From Lomentospora prolificans (lineage: Eukaryota > Ascomycota > Sordariomycetes > Microascales > Microascaceae), in assembly GCA_029532625.1 (NCBI GenBank), contig JARFXM010000003.1, forward strand, positions 4,898,001 to 4,962,000: a stretch of 64,000 nucleotides of DNA, written 5' to 3'. Positions 1 through 12,586 of the stretch are shown here, one piece after another (the first letter of the stretch is position 1; every line of letters begins with the position of its first letter). The translations under genes and the position numbers were made by a program. Under the pieces are notes generated by a model that was given only the letters and a program-made list of their open reading frames with translations, was not told where the DNA came from and searched no databases.

Positions 1-2582
1 TCCAGCGAAATGCAGCCAGGGGTCAAAGGTCGGGGATGAGATGGCGTCGAAGCCATGTATCCACAATTGTCTCTTCTCATCCCGTCCAGGAATTGTCACT
101 TTGTGTACCTTGGGCGCGTGTACGTACTCTGTCCAGTCCTTGCACTGGTTTACGGTTGAAGGTGTCTAGCAGTGGTCTCGGCTGGTTGTAGCCAGCTAGC
201 CACGGACGTCTTATCATCTCCCGTCACGGCTTGGTCCCGGCAGCAGCCGCAGCAACGGTCCAGTCGATCATCGACCAAACTGGCCAATGCAAGCACGGCG
301 AAAGGGTGGTCCCTCCACACACCAAGACAATAAATGCCAGCGGTGAACCTAGTTGGTCCAGGGGTGTTTGCTTATTCGGGCCAGTGGTGCCCGACGGGCC
401 GCTGCGTTTTAGTGGCCCAGAGCCTGACCAGCTGAACGTTGGCTGCAGCACCAAGTACCGAGCTAGCTGGCCATGGCGATGGCCAGAGAGTCCGGCCGCT
501 GGCTGGCTATGGCAGGAAAGTTGTCAAGGGTCAGAAATGCTGGCCATGGTCCCCTGCGGTTTGGCTCGTGGGTCAGCCAATTCACGGTATTATCACCAAC
601 GACCTATCGAGTCCATTGGGGAAGTCAACTGATTTTATCGAGTCGCTTATTGATGTTTCCCGCAGGCCTCACGGGCGTTCTCTGGGGGACAATGTAATAA
701 CACGACTGCAAGGGAAACATGCCGTCTTTGGGGGATAGGGCCAGCCTCTAGAGTCCGCGCAGCTGGTGGCTTGTCTGTTCTTCTCGGATCCTCGGGGGTG
801 AGGAAGCTTTCCAGCATTGGAATATGTCCCCTATCCGACGATCCCAAGACAACCCGGCGAGCTGAAGATCGTGAGCACTTCCCTGCTGTCGACCAATCTC
901 TCGCGTTGAAGCATGTCTTCCCGGTTACTTCACTCTTGGTAGTGGACGGCCTGGGTCGCTCCCACTATTGCGTTCGGAGAAGGCTCGACATACTCCTCCG
1001 GGTCGAGCTTAGGACTCGAGACCCTTCATGTAGCATTTCAATATCTGTGGCTGTTCGAGCAGGTCATCTGTTCTCCACGACTGGAAGCCCTTACCCAATG
1101 AACCCCACGAACCAATGTTATGGATTCTCAATGCGGGGAGCGCTACGAAGTACTCCTCTCGTTTCTCTTGCAGGGCCTGTCAGCGGGTTGTGGAATGTAA
1201 CCCTCCCTTTCCATTTCCAACTCTTTGAGGGTCATGAGTCGTGACGCGAGGCCTGGTAATCCCTACAAGTACATCTGAGGCTGGCTGGCGGTAGCGGGGC
1301 AGCGGACGCCACCTTCTGAAGATCACTGGCCAGGCCAAGGCGGCTTCAGGTTCCCCGCTCCTGCAATGAAGGGCAGGATAGGACGGATACCATTTATTAT
1401 TCACTTGATTGAGCGACATGGACTCTTCGACTATTTTGCCAGCAGTCCAAGCCTGATATATCGATGCTGCTTGGGTGGTCCCCGAGTCTGTGATCAGAAG
1501 CGATGTGCTTCCTACTTCGTACTCCTCACCGCTTTGGAAGCGTAAGCTTTGTGATCGGCGCCGGTGATTGGCCAATGTGGAGATGGCGTCTTAAGAGAGC
1601 GTCAACTAAGAGAGCGTCAACTCCATCACTGCGAGGCAGGCTTCAGGAGATCAAAAGTGGATCTGGCAAGCCTAGGCGAACCCAGTCGCTCTTGGCCTCA
1701 ACGTTGGGAGACCAGAAGAGCTCGACTTGACTCCGGGAATATCTGCAAGACCAATTGGATATACTGTTACCTGATTCTGGTCTGGAAAAAAAAAAAAAAA
1801 AAGACTGCAGAGTGTCCTATTATTTAGCGACACTAGGGCAATCACATCCCTTGTGGACGAGGGAGCACGAACGGATCCATCATAACCTCCACTCAGGTCA
1901 CCCTGGTGCAGATTTGCCTATCAGACTCGTAACTTAGATACACTTTGGGCGAGACGAGATACCACACATACATGGATGGGATTGATTAGTGATATGTAAT
2001 CATAATTGTAAGGAGAGTAATAGAAGGGAAGAGCCAAACAGCTCCTTCCATTAGTTTTAGGCTTGGTAACATGATGGTTCGAACTACTTATCAGATCAAG
2101 GGTCGCTTCGATTCTACCCATTCCGAAATCCTTTTTGACTAAGTGCAGTGAGAGGTTGAAATTCCCGATTCTTGGTGCTGTCCTCTAGCTTCACAAGAAT
2201 CTCTTTATTTAGGTCTGCAGATAATACATGAACAGCCAGCCTAATCTTCTGCAGTTTAGTCTGCAGAAGCAGCACGTTTGGTCACATCACACACACCCAT
2301 CTATAGGTGAGAGGCACACCGTAAAATTATTTCAAAGCCAAACTCTTATCAGTCACCTCCAATAAGCTATCCTAGATGGAATAACTTAATTCCCCAGGAA
2401 CAGTAGTCCACTGAGGGTGTGGATAGCCAGCATAATCCCCACCTGCCAAATTTTAGGCGGTGAGAAATGGCAGAAAGCAGCACAGGCTCACCCAAAATCT
2501 AAGCTCCAAGCTTGGATTCACGAATTTGAATCCTGCCCTGTCACATCCATCAGCTTCTATCGCTCAGTCATCGCCAGAATTG
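1..2582. other. Intergenic, no supported gene
   Basis: Open frames here are short, overlap on both strands and show no recognisable family, signal peptide or intron-supported extension. The stretch contains an A17 run at 1786-1802, a 15-nt tandem duplication at 1592-1621 and several TGGCCA/GCCAGC words between 460 and 560 and near 1325. From about 1930 to 2400 it is AT-richer. The last few hundred bases must hold the promoter of the gene starting at 2583. Confidence 0.6.
1592..1621. repeat. 15-nt perfect tandem duplication
   Basis: The unit TAAGAGAGCGTCAAC occurs twice head to tail at 1592-1606 and 1607-1621 without mismatch. It lies in non-coding sequence and looks like a recent slippage or repair duplication. 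Confidence 0.9.
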
Positions 2583-4438
2583 ATGCTCTCCACCAGCTAC
2601 AGACTCCGTTCAATCTGCCAGATACCGGCGTACTCCATCCGCCATGCCTCAACTCAAAGGGAAGTCCTCTCCAAGGGCATGCTGCGTGCGGAGGGTCCGG
2701 TCGCTGAGCAGCTCGCCGCCACCAATGTCTGGAAGCCCCACAGATCCAAGGCTCGTGCGACCGTCAAAGGAGAGAAGACACGAATCAATGTAACTGGAGA
2801 AAAGCTCTGCCGTAAGGACATTCCTAGAAGACCTCATTCCACCATCGTTAGTGCTAACGATTGATTGCAGAGGATATTGAAAAGTATCTCGGCCCCTCGC
2901 TACAGCGCCATGTCGGTTGCGACCTCATCGATCTCTTCCCCGGTGCGGGAGTCTGGAGCAGAAAGCTACGCGACATCGTTCAACCTCGAACCCACATTCT
3001 CATGGAGCCCGACACGTCGCTTTATACTCCGTTCCTTGAGCCGTTAACCAAGAACCCGGGCACCACAATCGTCCCTAAATCCGGGCTCCTATGGACAGAC
3101 CTCAGGGAGGTTCTCGACGGGCTTACCCACCAGACCCGCCTCGATCCTCAGTCACTCACGCCTCCTCCGAAAAATGATACCCTTCTCGTAACGGCCAATT
3201 TGAGCTTTTACCCCAAGACCCGTATGACCGCCCTTTACCTGTACCAGTTACTCTCCGCCGTCCGATCGGGGACCCTCTTCCAGGAATACGGCCTAGTTAG
3301 GATGCTCATCTGGGCTAGGCCAGAGGATATTCGGCCGACTATTCTACCCATGACGGTGCAGGCTCGCAACAGGAGCGCTGTAGAAGCCGAGCTTGCGTGT
3401 GAGTGGATAAACGAAGTCGTTGGCATTGATAGTCAGGATCCCGAGCTTCAGGCAGCCATCTACCGATCTAAGCGATCCGGTGGCCCGCGAGACCACGCGA
3501 TCGAGTTAGAGAGTGCGTACCGCGCGTTACAAAGGCTCCGAGAGCAAGGTATAACGGTTCCCCGGGGAAGGGAAACCGCTCTCCTCAAGGAAGCGAAGAA
3601 GATCAAGGATGAGTCCGATTCTCTGTCTCGTCGCGCTCAGTCTCCGAACGTTGCCCTGTCGTATGCCGATGAACTCGCGGAGCTGGAACACGCCTTTGCT
3701 TCCGGGGATTTCGAGAGGGGCTCGAAAGAGCACAAGAGGCTGAAGCGACTTCAATACCGCCAGACGAACGATACTAAGCAGGTGGGCTCCTACGCGGATA
3801 TTTTACAAGAGCACGCTGCGCTCGCCAAGCTCCACGCAAGTGGAAACGCTTCGCCGGAAGAGCTTCGAGAAAAGGAGCGGCTCTGGAATGAGAAGGTCAG
3901 CTCCCTCAATCCTCACAGTCTATCTACCTTCCGCCTCATCCGTGACAACTTGCACCTCTTTCGACAAGATCCCCCCGCGATGCTCTGGGACAGGCGCACC
4001 CTCGAGCCTCTCACAGTCAAACCCGAAGAGTTCTTCCCCAATGTTGGCTGTTCTCTGCTCGACATCCAACCAAAGGCCATGAGTCCTCTACTTCGAGGTG
4101 GAGAAGGCTCCAAGGTCTTTGATCTCCTCGTCAAGATCATGCTCCGCAACTCCACCGTGCCCGTCAGCCAACGCATCGATGACGTCTGGCCCGATGCCGC
4201 GGAGGGGTTACTCCCCAACTGCCCCAGCCTCAGCGACCCAGCGAAGGGTGGGACTTTTGGAAAGGGGCATGCGGAGCTATGCGCGAGGGCGCTCAACGAG
4301 AAACAGTGGGTCGAGCTGGTTGAAGCGTGGATGAAGTGGCCATTTAGGCCGAGGTATGACAGATTAGAGAGGCAGCATTCCGAAGTGGAGGTAGAGGATG
4401 ACGGATCAGGCACCGCCGATGGAGAATTCTTGCTATGA
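2583..4438 (+). CDS. Mitochondrial transcription factor 1 / rRNA adenine dimethylase-like protein
   Basis: Two exons, 2583-2811 and 2871-4438, give about 598 residues. The intron 2812-2870 has a GTAAGG donor, a GCTAAC branch site and a TTGCAG acceptor. The N-terminus (Met, Arg-, Ser- and Thr-rich, no acidic residues in the first 20) looks like a mitochondrial presequence, which supports the start at 2583. Residues about 92-103 hold a Rossmann-type SAM-binding signature (D-L-I-D-L-F-P-G-A-G) followed by W-S-R-K-L, the arrangement of KsgA/Dim1-type methyltransferases. Fungal mtTFB/Mtf1 proteins have this fold and serve as the specificity factor of mitochondrial RNA polymerase; some relatives methylate small-subunit rRNA. 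A charged middle region (about 290-380) is probably coiled. The role is inferred from the family pattern; which of the two activities applies cannot be decided here. Confidence 0.78.
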
Positions 4439-5698
4439 TTGCGGGGGGTAGCGGGGTGTATGATATGGTGTAAGAGTACAAACATGGCCTGGACAGAATA
4501 GATACCCATCTCCTTGTGTTTAGTGCATAGACGCATAGATACTAGCTAAAACAGACGCATTCACAATCCTACAATTGTTTGGTAATGGGGCAACAGCGGA
4601 GCCGGGAGGTTAACGCGGTCGGCAGTTGGCAGATCCAGGACTCTGATGCTTGACCCGATATGGGACAGTGGCTACTCAAGTGTGCCTCAATGCTTGCCAC
4701 AACACACTAAGGCTTTCGTGAATGGTGACTTTTGTCTTCCCATGAAACCAGGCTTTAGAGTCACATTATGTCTGATGGAAAGCCACCTTGCAACACTCCC
4801 GAACTAGGAGATGAACAGTGGCTATGAGAACAAGCAAGGGAAAGTCACATTTTATCATCAATCTAAGCTGAAGCGAGCGTCTCAATACGAGGCTAGCTGG
4901 TTTCCGATGGATGGGAGATGTCTCCTCAATCGCGAGCTACGTGGCGATGCGACTGGCGGGAAAAAGCAGTCCCACATCTCCCTCTTTCTCTCGCCTCCTT
5001 CCATCCTGCCGCACCAAATCCTATTCGTACAAGCGGCATTGGCGTCGAATATGACGTTCTAGATGATTCATCTGGGCACGTCGATAATGATTTCGGGCAT
5101 TGGTTGGGGGAAAACGAGGGGCAAGTCTGTACCCCGCAGTCCCCTGCAGCAGGCGTTGCATCGTCACCTTTCCCATTCCGGTATATCCTGCGAATTGTTC
5201 CGATGAAGATCTGGGGAACATCCCGCCCTGTAAGGAGAGGTTATTGTGATGGTCGCAGGTTCCTGGCTCACCTTTCCCATCGATTGGCCATCCTTGGAAC
5301 AAGGTTGGGGGAGATTGATTGTCCAGGAGATCCTGCCGAGGCATCTTCAGAGCACCATGTCCAGCTTCCTTGTATCTTGGCCAGTATGGCAAGGAAACAA
5401 GTCTTTGTTGGCTTGGATTATGGTTTGGATTCGAGCTGATGTGCAGTGTTTGTTTCTAGCATTCCTTGCGAGCTGGAAAGACGGAGGCTTCAAGTTCCTC
5501 GGCTGCCAAGCCAAATCCTGGGCTTCGCCATCACCTCTAGTCGAGAGAGTGGCACGCACGATGAGTATAAAGAAGCCACGATGAGATGCGCCAAGAGGAT
5601 CTGGGAGGTCAATAACTCTCGACCACCGCCTTATCGCAAGCGTCTTCTCATTCATCGGTTAGCTATCTACCCACAGTCCATTCAAAATCTCGACAAAA
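4439..5698. other. Intergenic between the Mtf1-like gene and the cutinase
   Basis: No coding frame with family resemblance is seen. Overlapping open frames at 4918-5655 on both strands are compositionally ordinary and lack a plausible start context or splice pattern. The last 200 bases carry a TATA-like box upstream of the cutinase. Confidence 0.6.
5566..5571 (+). promoter_or_regulatory. TATA box of the cutinase gene
   Basis: TATAAA lies 133 bases upstream of the cutinase ATG, followed by a pyrimidine-containing leader. Spacing suits a fungal TATA promoter with a leader of about 100 nt; assigned by position and sequence only. Confidence 0.45.
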
Positions 5699-6678
5699 AT
5701 GTTTGGCAAATCCGCTTCCCTCGTTTACCTGGTGCTCCTTGGCCTCGCCGCAGCACAGACCGAGTGTCCCGAATTGCCGGACACCGGCGTCGACTTTGGA
5801 CAGCCCGTTCCCATGAAGCCAGAGGACATTCCAGCCGGGTGCTCCGATTATGAGATTCTCGTCGGTAAGTCTTTTCCTACAAAAGCTTTGATGATAAGGA
5901 CTAACGTAGCATCCGCGTTGAAGCCCGTGGAACTAGCGAGCCCAACGCCGAAGGCGGCAAGTTCGGCATCATTGTCGGTGATCCGGTCGTCAGCAACACG
6001 ACGGTGAAATTGGCCGGCGCACGAGGCTACCCGGTCCAGGTACGGATCCAGGCCATTACATACGCCTCCTCGACAACCGGCTTTAGTAAATGAGCTAGAC
6101 TAACGCATTCTTTCGCCCATAGTACCCCGCCAGCTCCTCCATCATTAGTGGTACCCGCCAAGGCGCCGCCGATGTCGTCAACCGCCTCAAGGCCCAGGCT
6201 GCGGCTTGCCCCAACCAGCTATTTTCCTTAGTCGGGTACTCCCAGGGCGCTGGCGTCATGCACGCTGCCGCGGACGACATTCCCGTTTCTCTGTACCCCC
6301 GCATCAAGTCCCTCGTCATGTTTGGCGACGGGTACAACCGTCTCGGAGCCCTTGGCCGCTTCCCCATCGGCTTGAATACCAAGGCAAAGCAAGTCTGCGC
6401 TAGCGGCGACCCGGTAAGTCTAGCAAGAAAAATCCCCTCGCGAGCGAAGAGCCCGGCCTTGAATGGCGCAAGCAATCCTTGACGCTGACGATGGACAGAC
6501 CTGCGATAGGAACGGCGATTGTACTTACTACCATTTGACGTATATTCGCCCTGAGTACATCGATCCCGCAGTTGACTTCATCGTCAAGGGATTCACAGGT
6601 ATGTCTACGCTCAAAAGATCAATCTATTCCCAACCCTCGCAATTTCATCCTTGCTGATCAGAGTCCAATGCAGGGTGA
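5699..6678 (+). CDS. Secreted cutinase (carbohydrate esterase family 5)
   Basis: Five exons (5699-5864, 5924-6039, 6123-6413, 6499-6598, 6662-6678) encode about 229 residues. The first ~19 residues form a signal peptide ending in A-A-A-Q. The serine hydrolase nucleophile sits in G-Y-S-Q-G (Ser134). Asp190 in G-D-P-T-C and His203 in Y-Y-H-L-T-Y complete the triad with the 13-residue Asp-His spacing of classical cutinases. An R-G-T-S-E motif near residue 57 is the usual start of the CE5 core. Length and disulfide-forming cysteines fit the family. Such enzymes hydrolyse cutin or other polyesters outside the cell. The four introns are 59-85 nt and each restores the conserved frame; the last exon codes only five residues, so the exact C-terminus is the least certain part. 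A second CE5 gene lies 40 kb away. Confidence 0.9.
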
Positions 6679-7018
6679 GTGGACCGACTCCCAGACCGAA
6701 AATTCTGGTCAAGTAGAGTCGTTGCGTATTTCTAGCTTCCATTAGCAGCAAATAGAAATGAATACAATGCCTTCTCGACGTAGGCCTTTCTTTCTCTTTC
6801 CGCAATTGAAATGCGCGTCCTTAATTCATTCAACATCGCCGAGGGAGCAATGGAACGAAGCCACCGTCAGCACCGCCGGTGACAATATTATTGTGATCGG
6901 CATAATAACATTGAAGCAAAAGGATTGTAAGAATGAACTGTCTGTCCCCTACAATTGAATAGCTACGAGCCAAAATGGAACTATTGGGGGAAAAAAGACA
7001 AAAAGAAAAAAGAATCGT
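6679..7018. other. Intergenic, cutinase 3' flank
   Basis: Holds the cutinase 3' flank and the A-rich stretch that terminates the minus-strand tRNA. No open frame with support. Confidence 0.6.
6991..7011 (-). terminator. RNA polymerase III terminator of tRNA-Thr
   Basis: On the minus strand three T runs (T6, T5, T6) begin 7 bases after the tRNA 3' end. Runs of four or more T are the Pol III stop signal, so the tRNA gene looks complete and transcribable. Confidence 0.7.
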
Positions 7019-7100
7019 TGCCCACACCTGGGATCGAACCAGGGACCTCATCATTCACTAGCTATACTAGTGATGCGCTCTACCACTGAGCTATACGGGC
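7019..7100 (-). tRNA. tRNA-Thr (anticodon AGU) with a 10-nt intron
   Basis: The minus strand folds into a full cloverleaf: a 7-bp acceptor stem (two G-U pairs), D arm with AGTGGTA loop, anticodon stem CATCA/TGATG, variable loop AGGTC and T arm with loop TTCGATC; the discriminator is A. The loop reads CT-AGT-A, then a 10-nt insert TAGCTAGTGA precedes position 38. That is the canonical tRNA intron site, and the intron CTAG can pair with CTAG around the anticodon. CCA is not encoded, as expected in a eukaryote. Anticodon AGU (inosine at 34) reads ACU/ACC/ACA threonine codons. Confidence 0.92.
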
Positions 7101-7404
7101 TTCTGATAGTGGCTTTCGCCCCATAACAGTCTTCATATTCCACACTCAGGACTGACAGCTCCACAACGACCCCACCGTCGGCGCATTGATGCCCATATTG
7201 GTGGAGACACTTGGACATTTTTGTCGACATCTTCCCCATAGGCCACGACTACATGAAGATTTCCAGTGTGAAGGAGTGACTAGTACCCGGAACCAAGGGT
7301 TCAAATTCATCCATCTGATTTCGAAGTTGCGCCGGCATTTGGCAGTCGTGTATAAGGCGTTAAGTTTACACAATTCACTAGGGTACATCATAATCATGCT
7401 ACAT

Positions 7405-8080
7405 GCTAGAGTGTTTTATGGAATATCGCGATGCTCCACACAATCTCGTGCTTACCCTGATGGAGGCCCCCGCGTTGATCTGGAAGGCGATGATACGCGG
7501 TATACTCTTCCCCACGCCAAAGGTGATGAAGACGGCCAGGGCCAGCGTCAAAAAGGACATGCTAAACTCGACGAATTGGAAGCACCTGCCGGTCTTTCCG
7601 ACAACGATGCCTGAACCAAAGGCAAACACTGAACGGAGAATGGCAAGGTCCACACTCCGGACTTTTCAGGGTACGTCCCAAGTACCGCCTGAAAGTAGAG
7701 CAGGATGTAGTATATGATGGCTGCCAGGGCAATTCCGTGGTAGAAAACCACGGCGAGAAGCAATGCGGTGGATTTTCTCTTGACGAACCGCAGAAACAGG
7801 AGGGGGTGTTTAGAGAACCGCTGCCAGACGCCGAAAATAGCGCGTAAGATGACGCCAAAAACGATGAGGCAGATGACAGTAGGGATTTTCCAGGGATGCG
7901 CAGAGCCTGCCCATCCAAGTCCATATAGGGCCATGATTGTTCCGCCAATGGCTAGAACGATTCCATCAAATCAATTGCAAGAAGGGCTCCGAGGATGGGC
8001 CCGTGAGAGTTGTCAATCTTGATGAATACGAGGGCCACAAGGCAAGAAAGACCGAAGAGAGGAACTGCAATGAGGCAATG
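7405..8080 (-). pseudogene. Decayed MFS (DHA/TRI12-like) drug transporter
   Basis: Three minus-strand blocks in different frames join into the second half of a major facilitator efflux pump. They run from H-G-P-I-L-G-A-L-L-A-I-D near 8000, through the hydrophobic block around 7934-7660, to V-V-G-K-T-G-R-C and A-F-Q-I-N-A-G-A-S near 7600-7410. A one-base deletion near 7970 (after D-L-M) and another near 7655 (after W-T-L-P-F) break the frame. I could not find the N-terminal membrane segments between 8100 and 8700 or a C-terminal exon before the tRNA. It is therefore a truncated, frameshifted remnant. The family call rests on the conserved Y-F-Q-A-V-L-G-T-Y-P-E-K-S-G-V block, typical of fungal multidrug MFS proteins. 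Confidence 0.75.
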
Positions 8081-9899
8081 TTAATAATATCGATCGAATT
8101 ACAAGGACGGCGTTGCACGTCAGAACCGTACGGTGCAGGCCCTTTGACAACCTCTACTATCAACTCCTGGCACAACCGGCTGTCATTAAGGCGGTTCGGC
8201 GGTCATCCCACTCGTGGTAGGGGACCTTGGGCACCGATAGCAACTTCAAGATGCGAAATGCCAGCTCAGAAGTAAAATACAATACTGACAACGAAGTCCC
8301 TTCCAGCGGGTATGACCGTACGCAGTCTATGCTGAATATCGAGGAAGCCATGCACAAACCTTGCAAAGAACTCCTGAAGCAGGCGGAACCCCGTCCTTGG
8401 TCAAGACTCGAAGCGCAGGATGTGGTCGATGCGGGTGGCGGCTGTGAGAGACGGAGGTTTAGCATGGCTTCCTACCAAACCATTCTAACGCCTCTCGCTC
8501 TTAAGGTGGGCAGCCATTGCCTTGATGATATCAGCCGTGAGTTTAATAGCCAGAGAAATCGCCAGGAGAGTCAGAAAACGACAGCGCAGACCAAAATGAT
8601 GGGGTTTCTTACGTCCTACACCTTATACACCGCCAACGACACAGACTTGAAGATTTTCACACAAAAGAACAACGCGGAAAAGCAACAGAGTATCTGACTC
8701 ATGATTCTCTTTGTCAGCCAGGTGAGTGCAAATTCGAACAACAGAGGCAAGACTTCGTGATGCCACATATTTTGTGGGTTTCTTCGTCATCAGTAGCAGC
8801 CAGAGCTCCAAGAATGACGCAAGGAAACATCCACACAAGTGTCTCACGATGGAATTTGTGACCGAGAACATTCGAATCCAGATATAGATATTTCGAAAGT
8901 TCTCTGCTGTTGTCACTGGAGATGGGAGCAAGAGAGCAGGTATTTTCATGGGATAGTATGAGTTCATCAGCCGAGTATTTCTAGTGATAGGAGTCGTTGG
9001 CATCAAAAACTGGCCTTCACGGCCATTGCGGTGAAACTATTCTGGGCGAACGCAGTTGTTCCCGAGGAATGGCGCCTGCGGGCGCCCCCTTGCGGCACGT
9101 CCTGTGACTCCCATCCCGACCTGTCGTGAGTGTACTACTTTGGCAAAATGTTATGAGGCCATCGTTGGGAAACGACAAGGCTGAGATTCATGTTTGGGGG
9201 TTGCGGTTCGCCTCTTCCGTTTTGCTGATTACCGGGGGGTGGGGCTATGGATATCGTCGACAAAGCAGGATGGAGGACCTATCGCTTCGGGCTTGAGATA
9301 TCGCTGTTTAGGAGGTGAAATCATGATCAACCTCGAACTAAGAGGCCGGACAATGCAAAGTTAGCAAAGTCAGAGAGAGATCTCTTCCAGAGGGGACCTC
9401 GGATGACATGTCACCCAAGGAACTGGAACGCAAGAGAAGCAAAGTTGGGTGCGTCGTCTCAGCTCCACTCCCAAAGGAAACGGAGAGTGTACTCAGGGAT
9501 CAGCGAAAGGATGGAAAGGTGGCCGTGGACCTGTAGTTCAAGTAAAGCCTCAACTCTGTCACCGCTAGAACCAAATTGTGACTCTGATATGGTTGTTGGG
9601 TTGTTGCTCAGATATCATTCTCTGAGAATGTCCAATGTTCAACCCCGGGGTTCACATCAAGAGCTGGATACGGTAAACATCGCGCCGATACGTACATGCA
9701 TACGACTGGACATTCTGCCATAGCTGCAACTCGCTTGGATATTACAGTCACCGGGTCTCGTGAGGAGATCCCTCATGATAAGCCTTGGCATCGCACAACA
9801 TGCCTCTTACAATACATAACGCCCAAGCATGAGTAATCTATCAATTCCAAATACTCCAGGTACATTGTAGAAAGAAACAGGTCCTAGGCCATCGGGCCG

Positions 9900-9923
9900 C
9901 CCCCCCCCCCCCCCCCCCCCCCC
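9900..9923. repeat. Poly-C tract (C24)
   Basis: Uninterrupted run of 24 C followed by a short C/T-rich tail, in non-coding DNA. It can form i-motif/G-quadruplex structures and is prone to length error in assembly. Confidence 0.9.
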
Positions 9924-12453
9924 TCTCCCCCCTCCAACCATCACCTTCGCGCTGCATTGGTCGCATAGACAGAATACTGTTCTGGGTCACGAAAGAGGAG
10001 GTATGAACACCGCCACAAGGAAAGCCTCAGGGAGAGGAAAATACGACGTTTCTTCCGCACGAGACGTAGGTACGTACTTGAGGATTGGAATCTGGGCAAG
10101 AGAGAGAACGACAATTTTCACTGGAGTGGAGGTGCTGGTTGAAACCGGTCAAGTGTCGGTAATATGGCTTTCAGCTACGGCTCACAATTCTGCCGTCTAA
10201 TGGTCTCGACACGTCGAAAGGATTCGGGCGCTAAGGCTCCTTGTCCTTGCGCGAGTGAGAGACACTTGTTCATGGCGTTGAGGTAATTCTGAGCTAGAAC
10301 GCGCTGGTTACCCCATTCGAGCCCAGTTCAGACACATCAATGCATGCACTCAAGAGCATCTTGCCTTGCCTTTCCAATCGAGCCCGGCGCAGGCAAGCGA
10401 GGGTTACCTGGTGGGTGATAGGCTGCAGCCACATCACAGTGTCAACAGGACAGTATAGTTCATCCCAAGGAGTGAGGCCGTGGCTTGTGTCGAAGAAGCA
10501 TTGGCTCTCTTTCCTCGGCCGTGATATTTCTCGTGTGCCTGGAGGTGACTGCGAGTCCCACTTGGAAGAGGTGTGGCCAGCGACGGATTTATCCCCAAAC
10601 AAGCAACCTGAGGACAGGGACGGTTTTGAACGCCAGGCCCAAGTGGGGAACAAACATGGGGAACTTTTGGTCTCGCAAAGTCTTAGCTTGACATCGCAAG
10701 ACGTGAATGAAGGATTTTTTGATGATCTTCCGCTCTCCGTATCTGCGTCTTCATGGATCTCTGGGGAGACTCATTGGAGAATCTAGTAAGAAGTTGGATA
10801 GCGCCCCACCTCAGCCCTTCAGAGAACCTTATACTGTGGATTAACTCGCAACATGATTGGCCGGCCCTCTGCGGATTTATTTTCCTTTGACCTTCTGCCT
10901 CTGTGCCGGGGCTTGGCATCCGTGACATCAGATGGACCTTGTCGTCCGGAACCGGTAAGTGGTGGGTTGATCTCTGACAGCAGGCCCCTCCCCACAGGGA
11001 TGCATGGACGTAAGACCTCTGAAGGGGAGGACCGGGGGCTTGTACCCATTGCCCATCAAGAAGCGGCGGGGTCCCCTGAATGTCTTTTTCGCACCCCCTT
11101 TTCACGTATCGTGGTCAACGGCTTCAACTGTTGGATTTTGGGAAGCGCGCCTCACAAGGCGTGGGCTGCGCATTGGTAACCTTGCCAGGGATTCCGTCAT
11201 GACCAAGCAAGTATGTCAACGTGGATAGTTCTGTGGAAAGAGATTCCAGAAGATAACACCCAGCATGCCACCTGTTACACTCACCAGTTTTTCTTATCGG
11301 GCTGTTGGGAAAGATCGTAAGCACGAAGAGAGCTCCCGCGTCCTGCCATCACCACCGCCATCCGGAGACAAAATGTTAAAAATCTCTCGTGCCTTCACCA
11401 AGTGGAGATTTGGCCGCAGCCTCTTCAAATCATCTCCGAAGGGTTGCTTATACGGGCTTATACGATGTCTAATGCCAAGCACTCCGAGGAAAAAGAACGA
11501 CAAGAGAGAAGATGACGCACTGAACAATCCCCCGGATAAGGAATGGATGTGCAACAAGTCCAGAATATCCAGCGAATGTTGTGCCGAGGGTGCGGCCCCC
11601 TTAATCCCAATCGATCGGGTTTAACCTAATTCGGGTAATGAGTGCGATTTTCGGGGATACACAACACTTGGGCTGGCATGTAAACGACCAAGCATAGGGA
11701 CAATCTTATGGAGATCCGAGAAAAACACCGGACTTTGTGCACGGCACTGGGAATTGCATCTATCGCATGTTGTGTTCGACTTAGAGGGTACAAGTCAGTG
11801 ATTGATGCCGTGTCCAGGCCTCTTTCGCTTATTTCTACCGTGCATTAGACAAGCAGCAGCGCAGGTGGAACGGGATCATTAAGCTTCTCGGATTCTCCAG
11901 CCCCTGTCAGCCAGCAAAGACAGCCAGGCAATCGACGGTACTTGTCCAATGGCGCACACACAGTCAGTGATTGATCCTAATCTCTGGGCCGATAATCGTG
12001 GCAAAGTTCCTCCGGCGCTTACGACAGGGATAACATGCACTGGCGCCAGGTTAAATTCTAGGGCTGGCCAATGGTGGCCGCTCATCTGCTCGGTCGACCC
12101 ACTGGGCCATCGGCCGGTACCAAACCCCTGAAAGCGAGGCGAGGAGCAGACAGCGCCAAAAAAAAAAAGAAAAAGAAAAAGAAAGACCCGCTCAGGGCGA
12201 GACTGGACATCAATTCATCCGTCCATTGAGGCTACCGCCAGGCTGGCTATAAATGGTTGTCATGCAGGCTAGCCCCCCTGAGGCCGGTACATGGTTTGCT
12301 GCCTTCGAGGGGCGTGTCACAACGGGCGAAGTAAATCTCAATCTTCTAGACAAGCCACCAAAGTGAGCGACCATGGGCGAGATGCAGGCGGCCGTTTGGA
12401 CTAGCGCCGCGTGCTACCCAAAACCCTTGCGATCCCGCGTCGGACTAAAACAT

Positions 12454-12459
12454 TATAAG
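12454..12459 (+). promoter_or_regulatory. Possible TATA box upstream of the membrane protein gene
   Basis: TATAAG lies about 130 bases before the ATG at 12587, with a pyrimidine-rich leader between them. Positional inference only. Confidence 0.35.
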
Positions 12460-12586
12460 AGAGCGCCATCGTCCTCATGTCGAATGAGGGAGGGCTTTCC
12501 TGTCACTCGATTAGCCACACGCTAACACTCGTTTTCTTTTCTAAATTGCGTGTTACAGGTATAGCCGATTTCCCTTTGACGCAATC

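Larger units (their letters stand above)
8081..12586. other. Long gene-free stretch (4.5 kb)
   Basis: Open frames here, e.g. on the plus strand at 8227-8697, 10340-10786 and 11265-11624, have no recognisable domain, hydrophobic pattern or splice-supported continuation, and opposite-strand frames of similar length overlap them. The stretch contains a C24 tract at 9900-9923, an A/G-rich simple tract at 12158-12185 and TGGCCA/GCTGGC words near 12060 and 12240. The end holds the promoter of the gene at 12587. Degraded upstream parts of the MFS pseudogene may lie at 8080-8700 but I cannot show this. Confidence 0.5.

Noticed and set aside
10340..11105. Overlapping frames of 120-150 residues on both strands
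   Set aside because: No hydrophobic pattern, domain, or splice-supported extension; both strands are equally open, as expected from moderate GC content.
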